64,000 bases of DNA from Zeimonas sp046347945 (GTDB lineage: Bacteria; Pseudomonadota; Gammaproteobacteria; Burkholderiales; Burkholderiaceae_E). Shown here in pieces: positions 37,368 to 48,713 of this stretch (positions are counted from its first letter, which is position 1; every line of letters begins with the position of its first letter). The notes beneath the pieces were generated by a model. That model saw nothing but the letters and a program-made list of their open reading frames with translations, was not told where the DNA came from and did not search any database. The position numbers and the translations under genes were made by a program. The stretch is from contig JAXMFB010000004.1 in the NCBI GenBank assembly GCA_046347945.1, positions 62,001 through 126,000 of the forward strand, read 5' to 3'.

Positions 37368-37802
37368 TTACGGGCGGTTGCCGGTCGGGAACGGCCACGC
37401 AGCGGCCGGGTTCAGCGGCTTGGCCGCCGGCGCGGGCGCAGGCTTGGCAGCAGCCGGTTTCTTCGCAGCCTTCTTCTTGGCCGCTTTCTTGGCAGCCGGC
37501 TTCTTCGCGGCCTTCTTCGCCGCTTTCTTGGCGGTCTTCTTGACGGCCTTCTTCGCGGTCTTCTTGACGGCCTTCTTCGCAGCCTTCTTCACCGCTTTCT
37601 TGGCGGCAGGCCGCTTCGCGCCTTTCTTGGCGGCCTTCTTGGCGCCCTTCTTGGCGGCCGGCTTGCGCGCGGCGGCCTTCTTCACCGCCTTCCTGGCGGC
37701 GGGCTTCTTCGCGGCGGCCTTCTTCACCGCTTTCTTGGCGGCGGGCTTCTTCGCGGCTTTCTTCGCTGCAGGTTTCTTCGCAGCTTTCTTGGCGGTTGCC
37801 AT
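37368..37802 (-). CDS. Histone H1-like Ala/Lys/Pro-rich DNA-binding protein
   Basis: This 144-residue protein is composed almost entirely of AAKKPAAKKAAKK, KKAVKKTAKKAVKK and related units and ends in a proline-rich tail (PAPAPAAKPLNPAAAWPFPT). It resembles the H1-like nucleoid proteins of Bordetella and Burkholderia (BpH1 type), which bind DNA nonspecifically and condense the nucleoid. The length of such repeats varies between strains. A strong ribosome binding site (AAGGAG) precedes the ATG by 7 bp. It is a standalone gene between yggT and nrdB. Confidence 0.88.
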   Translation of the reverse strand: MATAKKAAKKPAAKKAAKKPAAKKAVKKAAAKKPAARKAVKKAAARKPAAKKGAKKAAKKGAKRPAAKKAVKKAAKKAVKKTAKKAVKKTAKKAAKKAAKKPAAKKAAKKKAAKKPAAAKPAPAPAAKPLNPAAAWPFPTGNRP

Positions 37803-37944
37803 GACGATCTCCTTTACTCGGGATGTAACGATGATGGAAACCCGTGCCTGGCCGCCCGAGGGCGGGTCCGGTACGGGCTATTCATCGGCGCAAGAACATC
37901 GTGCAAGCGTGTTGCCGTTCCTACGCTAATGAATTCGGGGCAAG

Positions 37945-37973
37945 AAAAACGCCGGGCCCGAGGGCTCGGCGTT
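37945..37973 (-). terminator. Rho-independent terminator of the nrdA-nrdB unit
   Basis: On the minus strand an 11-bp stem (AACGCCGAGCC with GGCCCGGCGTT, one mismatch) and a 4-base loop are followed by TTTTT. It lies 135 bp after the nrdB stop. The 306-bp gap 37803-38108 otherwise holds only the H1-like gene's leader. Confidence 0.75.
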
Positions 37974-38108
37974 TCTGCGAGGTCGCTGCTACGGGGAGAA
38001 CAAGGCCCCTGCGGCACCGGGTGCCGCCTCGTCGTCGCCGACTGCCTGTTCCCCCTGATTGCGTTCGACCTCAATTCGGATCCTGTGTTGCGACGCGCGG
38101 TGTCCCGG

Positions 38109-39320
38109 TCAGTCCCAGGCCAGCGCGCCGCCGGTCTGGTACTCGATGACGCGCGTCTCGAAGAAATTCCGTTCCTTCTTCAGGTCGATCATCTCGCTCA
38201 TCCACGGGAAGGGGTTCTCTTCCTGCGGGAACATCGGATCGAGACCGATCTGCTGCGCGCGGCGGTTGGCGATGAAACGGAGGTAGCTCTTGAACATCGG
38301 CGCGTTCAGGCCGAGGACGCCGCGCGGCATCGTGTCCTCGGCGTACGCGTATTCGAGGTCGACCGCGCGCTGGAACAGGCCGCGCACTTCGTCGCGGAAC
38401 TGCGGCGTCCACAGGTGCGGGTTCTCGAGCTTGATCTGGTTGATCAGGTCGATGCCGAAATTGCAGTGCATCGACTCGTCGCGCAGGATGTACTGGTACT
38501 GCTCCGCGGCGCCGGTCATCTTGTTCTGGCGCCCGAGCGCCAGGATCTGCACGAAGCCGACGTAGAAGAACAGGCCTTCCATCAGGCACGCGAACACGAT
38601 CAGCGAGCGAAGCAGCTTCTGGTCGTTCTCCGGCGTGCCGGTGACGAAGTTCGGGTCGGTCAGCGTGTCGATGAACGGAATCAGGAACTCGTCCTTGTCG
38701 CGGATCGACGCGACCTCGTGGTACGCGTTGAAGATCTCGCCCTCGTCGAGCCCGAGCGACTCGACGATGTACTGGTACGCGTGCGTATGGATCGCCTCCT
38801 CGAACGCCTGGCGCAACAGGAACTGCCGGCACTCGGGCGCCGTGATGTGGCGGTAGGTGCCCAGCACGATGTTGTTGGCGGCGAGCGAATCGGCGGTGAC
38901 GAAGAAGCCGAGGTTGCGCTTGACCAGCCTGCGCTCGTCGTCGGTGAGCCCGTTCGGGTTCTTCCACAGCGCGATGTCGCGGCTCATCGCGATTTCCTGC
39001 GGCATCCAGTGGTTCGCGCAGGTGGCGAGGTACTTCTCCCACGCCCACTTGTACTTGAACGGCACCAGCTGGTTGACGTCGGCGCCGCCGTTGATGATCC
39101 GCTTGTCCTCGACGCGCACGCGACGCGCGCTCTGCGAAACCAGCGAGCCTGCATGGCGGCGGGACTCGTCGGCGGACGGTGCCGCAGTCGGGACGGCCGG
39201 CGGCGCGAGGGCGATTTCGGCAAGGCCGGGCGCAGATGCAGCATCGGCCGGCAGGCCCGGAGTTCTGGTTGGCGCCGGTCGTGCCGGCTTGGCGGAAATC
39301 GGTTCGTCCCAGGACAGCAT
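38109..39320 (-). CDS. nrdB: Class Ia ribonucleotide reductase beta subunit
   Basis: The 403-residue protein houses the di-iron/tyrosyl-radical cofactor. By alignment to E. coli NrdB, Asp144 matches D84, Glu175 and His178 match E115/H118, and Tyr182 matches radical Tyr122 (EEAIHTHAYQYIVES). The second ligand set is in FACLMEGLFFYVGF and LRDESMHCNFGID. A Pro/Ala-rich N-terminal extension of about 65 residues precedes the conserved part. It lies 216 bp downstream of nrdA, so both are probably cotranscribed; the spacer holds two inverted repeats. Confidence 0.95.
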   Translation of the reverse strand: MLSWDEPISAKPARPAPTRTPGLPADAASAPGLAEIALAPPAVPTAAPSADESRRHAGSLVSQSARRVRVEDKRIINGGADVNQLVPFKYKWAWEKYLATCANHWMPQEIAMSRDIALWKNPNGLTDDERRLVKRNLGFFVTADSLAANNIVLGTYRHITAPECRQFLLRQAFEEAIHTHAYQYIVESLGLDEGEIFNAYHEVASIRDKDEFLIPFIDTLTDPNFVTGTPENDQKLLRSLIVFACLMEGLFFYVGFVQILALGRQNKMTGAAEQYQYILRDESMHCNFGIDLINQIKLENPHLWTPQFRDEVRGLFQRAVDLEYAYAEDTMPRGVLGLNAPMFKSYLRFIANRRAQQIGLDPMFPQEENPFPWMSEMIDLKKERNFFETRVIEYQTGGALAWD

Positions 39321-39343
39321 CTGATGTCTCGCTTCAATATTTT

Positions 39344-39397
39344 CAGGTAACTACCTGTATTGCCGCGAGATCCCGCTGTTATTCACAAGCGGGATCT
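39344..39397 (-). promoter_or_regulatory. Two inverted repeats in the nrdA-nrdB spacer
   Basis: A perfect 10-bp stem AGATCCCGCT/AGCGGGATCT with a 10-base loop (39368-39397) is followed, closer to nrdB, by CAGGTA-AC-TACCTG (39344-39357). Both lie within 80 bp upstream of the nrdB ATG. They could protect a processed nrdB mRNA or be an operator; no T-run follows the hairpin, so it is not a classical terminator. Confidence 0.5.
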
Positions 39398-39536
39398 TAC
39401 GGCCCATGTGGATTGCTTGCAACGATCAGGCGACATTCGGCTTGACTTGACCGACGTTTTGTCGGTGTTCACGCAACACATCGCATCGCGCGAACACGCT
39501 TCGCACACCGTGTCAAGTTGCACTGCCGAAGGCCGG

Positions 39537-43628
<4,092 letters not shown>

Positions 43629-43657
43629 GCGTGCTTCCTCCGGAGAGTCGTAATCGG

Positions 43658-43677
43658 GGCCCCGCCGCGGCGGGGCC
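43658..43677. promoter_or_regulatory. Perfect 20-bp palindrome in the nrdA leader
   Basis: GGCCCCGCCG followed by its exact reverse complement CGGCGGGGCC lies 29 bp upstream of the nrdA ATG, just before the Shine-Dalgarno region. It could fold into a GC-only hairpin in the mRNA or bind a dimeric protein. Role unknown. Confidence 0.55.
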
Positions 43678-43727
43678 AGGGAGCGTCGGGTCGCCGCCGT
43701 GCGGGCGATCCGGTCAGGTGATCGTGA

Positions 43728-43773
43728 CCACTAGATATGGGGTCTGGAACCCGTTTCGGCCCAATTCTAGTGG
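43728..43773 (-). promoter_or_regulatory. Pair of NrdR-box-like sites upstream of nrdA
   Basis: CCACTAGATATGGGGT (43728-43743) matches about 12 of 16 bases of the NrdR consensus as I recall it (ACACWATATATWGTGT). The inverted CCCAATTCTAGTGG (about 43760-43773) is close to its reverse complement with one base missing. Start-to-start spacing is about 31 bp, the three-turn spacing typical of paired NrdR boxes. NrdR would repress nrdAB when dATP is high. The element sits in the 236-bp gap between ampD and nrdA. Confidence 0.5.
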
Positions 43774-43864
43774 CGTGTCACCGATGCGGCAAGTGTGAAT
43801 TTCGCGACGGCGCAGCGATGCGCGACATCGCGGTGCACCATCGCGCCGTGATCACGGCACGCAA

Positions 43865-44431
43865 TCAGGACGGCCGGACGAGCCCGCTCGCCTCGGGCAT
43901 CGCGAGCACGCGCGCCCAGTCGAAGCGCGGCCCCGGATCGTGCTTGCGTCCGGGCGCGATGTCGCTGTGGCCGGCAATCCAGCGCAGCGGATGCCGCTCG
44001 CGCAGCACCGCGACGAGCCGCGCGAGGCGCCGATACTGCGGCTCGGTGAAGCGGTGCTCGCCATCGCCCTCGAGCTCGACCCCCAGCGAGTAAAACTTTC
44101 ATCGCACGCCCTCCATGAAGCGCGACGCCCCCGCCTGCCAGGCACGGGCCTCGGTGGCGACGAACTGCAGCAACTCGCCGCGCCGCCGGATCAGGAAGTG
44201 CGCGGAGACGCGAAGCCCGCGCAGCGCTTCGAACGACGGATGCGCTCGCGGATCGAGCCGATTGGTGAACAGGCGTTCGATCGCGTCGCCGCGAAAACTT
44301 CCCGCAGGCAGGCTGATGTGGTGCACGACGAGCAGGTCGACTTCGACCCCGTCGGGGCGAGCATCGAAGTTCGGCGAAGGCACGCGCCGCGCGCAGGCGA
44401 GCCATCCCGGCGCCTGCGGCGCGGACGGCAT
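43865..44431 (-). pseudogene. ampD: AmpD N-acetylmuramoyl-L-alanine amidase with in-frame UGA
   Basis: AmpD cleaves anhydro-muropeptides during murein recycling. The first 110 residues (GWLACARRVPSPNFDARPDG, LLVVHHISLPAGSFRGDAIE, LRVSAHFLIRRRGELLQFVA) are typical. A TGA at 44099-44101 then interrupts codon 111, and the same frame continues KFYSLGVELEGDGEHRFTEP and AGHSDIAPGRKHDPGPRFDW to a stop at 43865, total 188 codons. Against E. coli AmpD (GRERCNDFSIG) the UGA falls at the conserved Cys. The zinc ligands are His in LLVVHHIS and His/Asp in GHSDIAPGRKHDPG. Truncated at residue 110 the enzyme would lack two zinc ligands. A nonsense mutation or a base-call error is likely. Confidence 0.88.
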
Positions 44432-44453
44432 CAGTGTGCCGCTCCGGGGGGCA

Positions 44454-45938
44454 CTAGTTCAGCCCCAGGCGCTGCATGCGGTAGCGCAGCGCACGAAAGG
44501 TGATGCCGAGCAGGCGCGCCGCCGCCGTGCGGTTGTAGCGCGTCTTCTCGAGCGCGCGCTGGATCGTGTCGCGCTCGATCTGGTCGAGGTAGTCGGGAAG
44601 CGACTCGGGGACGCCGTCCTCGGAGACGCGCACCGGGCGCCGCTCGGTCGTCGCCGGCGCCGGGTGCGATTCGGGCTCGCCCACCGGCTCTGCGCGCTCG
44701 TTCTCGTCGGCGTCCGAGACGGTCGGCTTCAGGCCGAGGTCTTCGACGTTGACGACCTCGCCATTGGAGAAGGCCAGCGCCCGCTCGAGCATGTTCTCGA
44801 GTTCGCGGACATTGCCGGGGAAGTGATAGCTCTGCAGGTAGCGCACCGTGACCGACGCGAGCCTCGGCGGATGCGCCATGCCTGCGCGCCCGGCGAGTCG
44901 CGCGAGGATCGCCTCCGCGAGCGAAGGAATGTCCTCGAGGCGCTCGCGCAGCGCCGGCAGCTTCAGCTCGATGACGTTCAATCGATAGAAGAGGTCCTGC
45001 CGAAAGCGCCCCGACGCGACGCACTGGGCGAGATCCTGGTGCGTCGCGCTGATGATGCGTACGTCGACCGCTTCCTCGACCGTGGCGCCCACCTTGCGCA
45101 CGCGCTTTTCCTGGATCGCGCGCAGCAGCTTGACCTGCATCGCCAGCGGCAGGTCGGCGACCTCGTCCAGGAACAGCGTGCCGCCGCTGGCGGCCTGGAA
45201 GAAGCCGTCGCGATCGTGGTCGGCGCCGGTGAACGCGCCCTTGCGGTGACCGAAGAACTCGGCCTCCATCAGCGCTTCGGGAATGGCGCCGCAGTTGACC
45301 GCGACGAACGGCTGCGCGGCACGCGGACCCGACTGGTGGATCAGTCGCGCCGCGAGTTCCTTGCCCGACCCCGACTCGCCGGTGATCGACACCGGCGCCA
45401 TGCTGCGCGCGAGCCGCTGGATCTGCGCACGCACTTCCCGCATCGCCGCCGATTCGCCCAGCAACTGCCAGACCGGCGCGCCGGGCGCGGACGCCTCGGC
45501 GCCACGCGGCGCGGGCTGTTGCGCAGGCAGCTGGATGGCCGAGCGCACCAGGCTGCGCAGCGCATCGAGCGCCACCGGCTTGGCGAGGTAGTCGAAGGCG
45601 CCCGCCTTGAGCGCCGCGACCGCGTTCTCGGCGCTGCCATAAGCGGTGATCACGGCCACCGGTGTCTGGGGGAAGCGGCGGTTCATGCCGGCGACCAGCG
45701 CCAGGCCGTCGCCGTCGGGCAGCCGCATGTCGGTCAGGCACAGCGCGTAGGCCTGGCGCTCGAGCAGCGTGTCGGCCTCGGCAAGGCTGCCGGCGCAATC
45801 GACGTCCAGGCCCATGCCGACCAGCGTGAGCTCGAGCAGCTCGCGCAGGTCGGCCTCGTCGTCGACCACCAGCACGCGCGGCGGGCGTCCCGCGGGGCGG
45901 GCGCCCGGCGCAGGCTGGGTGTCGGCGGAGTCTTTCAT
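44454..45938 (-). CDS. pilR: NtrC-family response regulator (PilR-like)
   Basis: The 494-residue protein has a receiver domain (residues 20-135, phosphoacceptor Asp70 in LCLTDMRLPDGDG). A sigma54-activating AAA+ domain follows, with Walker A GESGSGKELAARLI, the sigma54-contact loop KGAFTGADHDRDG and Walker B LFLDEVADLPLAMQ. The C-terminal Fis-type helix-turn-helix is RTAAARLLGITFRALRYRMQ. It activates sigma54 promoters; in Burkholderiales this gene beside pilS and ampD is named pilR and controls type IV pilin. The assignment rests on domain order and neighbourhood. pilS lies 13 bp upstream. Confidence 0.88.
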   Translation of the reverse strand: MKDSADTQPAPGARPAGRPPRVLVVDDEADLRELLELTLVGMGLDVDCAGSLAEADTLLERQAYALCLTDMRLPDGDGLALVAGMNRRFPQTPVAVITAYGSAENAVAALKAGAFDYLAKPVALDALRSLVRSAIQLPAQQPAPRGAEASAPGAPVWQLLGESAAMREVRAQIQRLARSMAPVSITGESGSGKELAARLIHQSGPRAAQPFVAVNCGAIPEALMEAEFFGHRKGAFTGADHDRDGFFQAASGGTLFLDEVADLPLAMQVKLLRAIQEKRVRKVGATVEEAVDVRIISATHQDLAQCVASGRFRQDLFYRLNVIELKLPALRERLEDIPSLAEAILARLAGRAGMAHPPRLASVTVRYLQSYHFPGNVRELENMLERALAFSNGEVVNVEDLGLKPTVSDADENERAEPVGEPESHPAPATTERRPVRVSEDGVPESLPDYLDQIERDTIQRALEKTRYNRTAAARLLGITFRALRYRMQRLGLN

Positions 45939-45951
45939 CGACGGGGCCCGA

Positions 45952-47592
45952 TCAGTCTCGTTGCGGCTCGATGACGAATGCGCCGCGGTAGCGCGCCGAC
46001 GGCGCGCCGATCTCGTAACGGATCGTCGCCGCGTTCGCGTTGCACAATTCGCGCGCCAGGTACAACCCGAGCCCGGTGCCGCGGCTCTCGGTCGTGAAGA
46101 AGGGTTCGAACGCGTGTTCCAGCATCTCGGTCGGCAGGCCGGGCCCGTCGTCTGCGACCTTCAATTCTAATCGATGGGGCTCGCGCTCGCGCCACTCGAT
46201 CAGCACGGCGCTCTCGTCCTGCGAGGCGTAGCGCAGCGCGTTGCCGAGCAGGTTGAACAGCACCTGGCGCAGGTGGTTCGAGTCGAAACGGATCGGCCGG
46301 TCGGTCTCCAGCCGGACCGAGATCCGCCGCGGGTCCGCGCCCGACGCCGCGACGAACTCGGGCAGGAACCCCTTCAGGAACGCCGGCACGTCGATCGCCT
46401 CGTCGGCCGCGCGCTCGCGGCGCGCGATCGACAGCACGTCGCCGACGATCCGGTCGATGCGCACGGTGTTGTCCTCGACGATGCGGGCGAGCCGCGCCTG
46501 TGCCGGGTCGTCGAGACGCTCGGCAAGCAGGCTGTTCGCATGGCGGATCGCAGCCAGCGGATTGCGTACCTCGTGCGCGATCGACGCGGACAGCCGGCCC
46601 ATCGAGGCCAGCTTCAGCTGCTGGGCGCGCTCCTCGATCAGGCGCTGGTCCTCGAGCATCACGACCGTATCACCGCCGGAATCGTCGCTGCCGAGGAAGC
46701 GCAACCGGATCCGGGCGGTGCCGCCTCGCGGCGCCGGAAGGTCGACTTCCGACTCGGCGTGCCCGCTCGCCCCCTCCTCGCGCCAGCGCGCGTAGGCGCG
46801 ACGCAGCGCCGCCCAGCCGGCGCCACCGTCGGCCCTGCCGCCCGCGAGCGACGGCGCCCCGCTCCCGACGCCGAGCAGCGCTCGCGCGGCCGGATTCATC
46901 GTCGTGACCTCGCCGCCGGCGCCGACGACCAGCACGCCCTGCTGCAGCTCGGCGACCACCTGCGAGGTCACCGCCAGCTGGCGGCGCAGGTCCTCGCCGC
47001 GGCGCCTGGCGATCTCCTCCTGGGCGTGAAGCCGGATCGCCAGCCAGTTGACCGTCATGGCCGTCGCGAAACAGGCGAGGCCGACCAGCCCGGCGGTCGT
47101 CGTCAGTCCGGCCTCGCTCGCGCCGTGCAGCGTCGGCCAGGTCGCCTCGGCGAGCAACAGCAGCGTGGCGACCGCCGCGAACGACGCCGCCATTCGCCGC
47201 GTGGAGACGACGGCCGCGCCGGCCAGTGCCGCGATCAGCAGCACGACGATGCCGCTGCGCAGGCCGCCCGCGGCGTGCATCAGCATCGAGAGCGCGACCA
47301 GGTCCGTCAAGGCGTGCACGGCCAGCACCGCGTTGAATCGGGCGTAGAACCGGTGCAGCGTCGACAGGTAGAGGATCGCCGCGAGCAGGTACACGACCGC
47401 GACACGCTCGAACAGCGCGGGATCGGCAAGCTCGGACGCGAACCGACCGGCGCCCTGCAACGGCACCAGCGCCAGCAGCACCAGCGCGACTGCGACGCGG
47501 CTGGCCGCCAGCCAGCGCAGGGCGGCCCGGTAGGAATCGGCGGGCAGTGCCGCGAGCTCCGGGGTCGATGCCGGGGCGCGGCCGCTCGTCAT
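45952..47592 (-). CDS. pilS: Sensor histidine kinase (PilS-like)
   Basis: The 546-residue protein has about six membrane helices in the first 200 residues (LAASRVAVALVLLALVPLQG to LVGLACFATAMTVNWLAIRL). A PAS-like region with VVAELQQGVLVVGAGGEVTT comes next, then HisKA with phosphorylated His in SASIAHEVRNPLAAIRHAN. The HATPase domain has the N box LFNLLGNALRYASQ, the G1 box KVADDGPGLP and the G2 box SRGTGLGLYLAREL. This is the PilS architecture paired with PilR. The ATG 47592 overlaps the small upstream gene by 4 bp. Confidence 0.88.
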   Translation of the reverse strand: MTSGRAPASTPELAALPADSYRAALRWLAASRVAVALVLLALVPLQGAGRFASELADPALFERVAVVYLLAAILYLSTLHRFYARFNAVLAVHALTDLVALSMLMHAAGGLRSGIVVLLIAALAGAAVVSTRRMAASFAAVATLLLLAEATWPTLHGASEAGLTTTAGLVGLACFATAMTVNWLAIRLHAQEEIARRRGEDLRRQLAVTSQVVAELQQGVLVVGAGGEVTTMNPAARALLGVGSGAPSLAGGRADGGAGWAALRRAYARWREEGASGHAESEVDLPAPRGGTARIRLRFLGSDDSGGDTVVMLEDQRLIEERAQQLKLASMGRLSASIAHEVRNPLAAIRHANSLLAERLDDPAQARLARIVEDNTVRIDRIVGDVLSIARRERAADEAIDVPAFLKGFLPEFVAASGADPRRISVRLETDRPIRFDSNHLRQVLFNLLGNALRYASQDESAVLIEWREREPHRLELKVADDGPGLPTEMLEHAFEPFFTTESRGTGLGLYLARELCNANAATIRYEIGAPSARYRGAFVIEPQRD

Positions 47593-47879
47593 GCGCGGCG
47601 CTGCTCGGCCCGGTCGGCGTCGCGGTGCGCGCGGTCGCAATAGCTGCGATCGCCGTCGACGAAAGCGTCGGAGGCGGGAAGGAACACCCCGCAGTGCGCG
47701 CACTGCACCATCATCTCGCCGGTGACCTTGCCGGTGGCGCTCGCGCCGGCGCCCGCCTGCGCGCGCCGCGCGTCGGCGGCGCGCCGCGCGGCATCGCGCT
47801 TGCGCTGGCTGATTGCGACCAGCCTGAACGCCAGGTAGCCCAGCGCGATCAGCACCACCCAGGACAGGGCCTTGCCCAT
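47589..47879 (-). CDS. Small protein with membrane helix and Cys-x-x-Cys ribbon
   Basis: The 96-residue protein has one N-terminal helix (LSWVVLIALGYLAFRLVAI), a basic/Ala-rich middle, and a C-terminal VQCAHCGVFLPASDAFVDGD followed by a third Cys in RSYCDRAHRDA. It resembles the PP0621-type protein found between ccsA-like and pilS genes in Burkholderiales. The cysteines suggest metal binding; the function is unknown. Its ATG shares one base with the stop of the upstream ypjD-like gene, and its own stop overlaps the pilS ATG, so three genes are translationally coupled. Confidence 0.8.
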   Translation of the reverse strand: MGKALSWVVLIALGYLAFRLVAISQRKRDAARRAADARRAQAGAGASATGKVTGEMMVQCAHCGVFLPASDAFVDGDRSYCDRAHRDADRAEQRRA

Positions 47880-48691
47880 CAGCGGCGGTGCAGGATCACT
47901 TCGAGCACCAGGCGGCTGCCGACGTAGGCGAGCAGCAGCAGCACGAACCCGCCGAACGTGAGCCGCAGCGCGGTGCGCCCACGCCAGCCCCACAGCCAGC
48001 GGCCGAGCAGCAGCACGCCGAACACCGCCCAGGCGACCAGCGTGAACACCGTCTTGTGGTCCAGGCGCATCGGCTGCCCGAAGATCTCCTCGGAGAACAG
48101 CACGCCGCTGAAGGCGGTGAGCGTGAGCAGCGCGAAGCCCAGGCCGATGAAGCGGAACAGGATGCGCTCGAGCACCAGCAGCGGCGGCAGGTCTTCGAGG
48201 AAGCGCGCGAACGGCGACATGCTCCGAGTGCCGGCGCCGTCGGCGCCGCCGTGCAGCGCGCGCTCGGCCGCCGTCATCAGCAGCGCGTGCAGGGCCGCCA
48301 TCGCCAGCACGCCATAGGCGAGCGTGCCGATCAGCAGGTGCGGCAGGAACAGCGGCCGCGTCGCCTGCGCGCTGAGGTCGAGGCCCGGAAACAGCAGCGG
48401 CAGCGGCACCGAGAGCGCGGCGGCGGGAAGGACGACGCTGCGCAGCGCCTCGACGCGCACCGACAGGCCTTCGATCCAGAGCACCGCGACACCGATCCAC
48501 AGCGTGGCCGACAGGATCGGCGCGAAGCCGAAGCGCCAGCCGGACTCGCCGAAGATCGCGGCGTACAGCGCCCCGGCGTGCAGCGCCAGGCCCACCAGCA
48601 TCAGCGCACCCGCGAATCGGGCCGGCATCCGCCACGCGACCAGGTAGGCGAGCGCGGCGAGCAGGTGAACGATAACCAGTAGAATCTGCAC
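47879..48691 (-). CDS. Cytochrome c assembly (CcsA/YpjD-like) membrane protein
   Basis: The 270-residue protein has eight or nine hydrophobic helices with the YpjD/CcsA pattern PLFLPHLLIGTLAYGVLAMA and conserved aromatic/His positions (MRLDHKTVFTLVAWAVFGVL). The full heme-handling WWD motif is not evident, so it is more like YpjD than true CcsA. It is divergent from ffh with only 22 bp between the starts, the usual context of this family. Confidence 0.85.
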   Translation of the reverse strand: MQILLVIVHLLAALAYLVAWRMPARFAGALMLVGLALHAGALYAAIFGESGWRFGFAPILSATLWIGVAVLWIEGLSVRVEALRSVVLPAAALSVPLPLLFPGLDLSAQATRPLFLPHLLIGTLAYGVLAMAALHALLMTAAERALHGGADGAGTRSMSPFARFLEDLPPLLVLERILFRFIGLGFALLTLTAFSGVLFSEEIFGQPMRLDHKTVFTLVAWAVFGVLLLGRWLWGWRGRTALRLTFGGFVLLLLAYVGSRLVLEVILHRR

Positions 48692-48713
48692 TGATCCAGT
48701 TTACTCCAAGGCC

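Noticed and set aside
37400..37800. Dense repeats resembling a CRISPR array
   Set aside because: The repeats are codon-phased Lys/Ala blocks of the H1-like protein, with no unique spacers of constant length.
39368..39397. Terminator after nrdA
   Set aside because: The stem is strong but is not followed by a T-run on the minus strand; the T-run-bearing hairpin is after nrdB at 37945-37973.
44090..44105. Selenocysteine (UGA recoding) in AmpD
   Set aside because: AmpD is not a known selenoprotein, the aligned Cys is not catalytic, and only a weak 5-bp stem follows the UGA. A nonsense change or base-call error is simpler.
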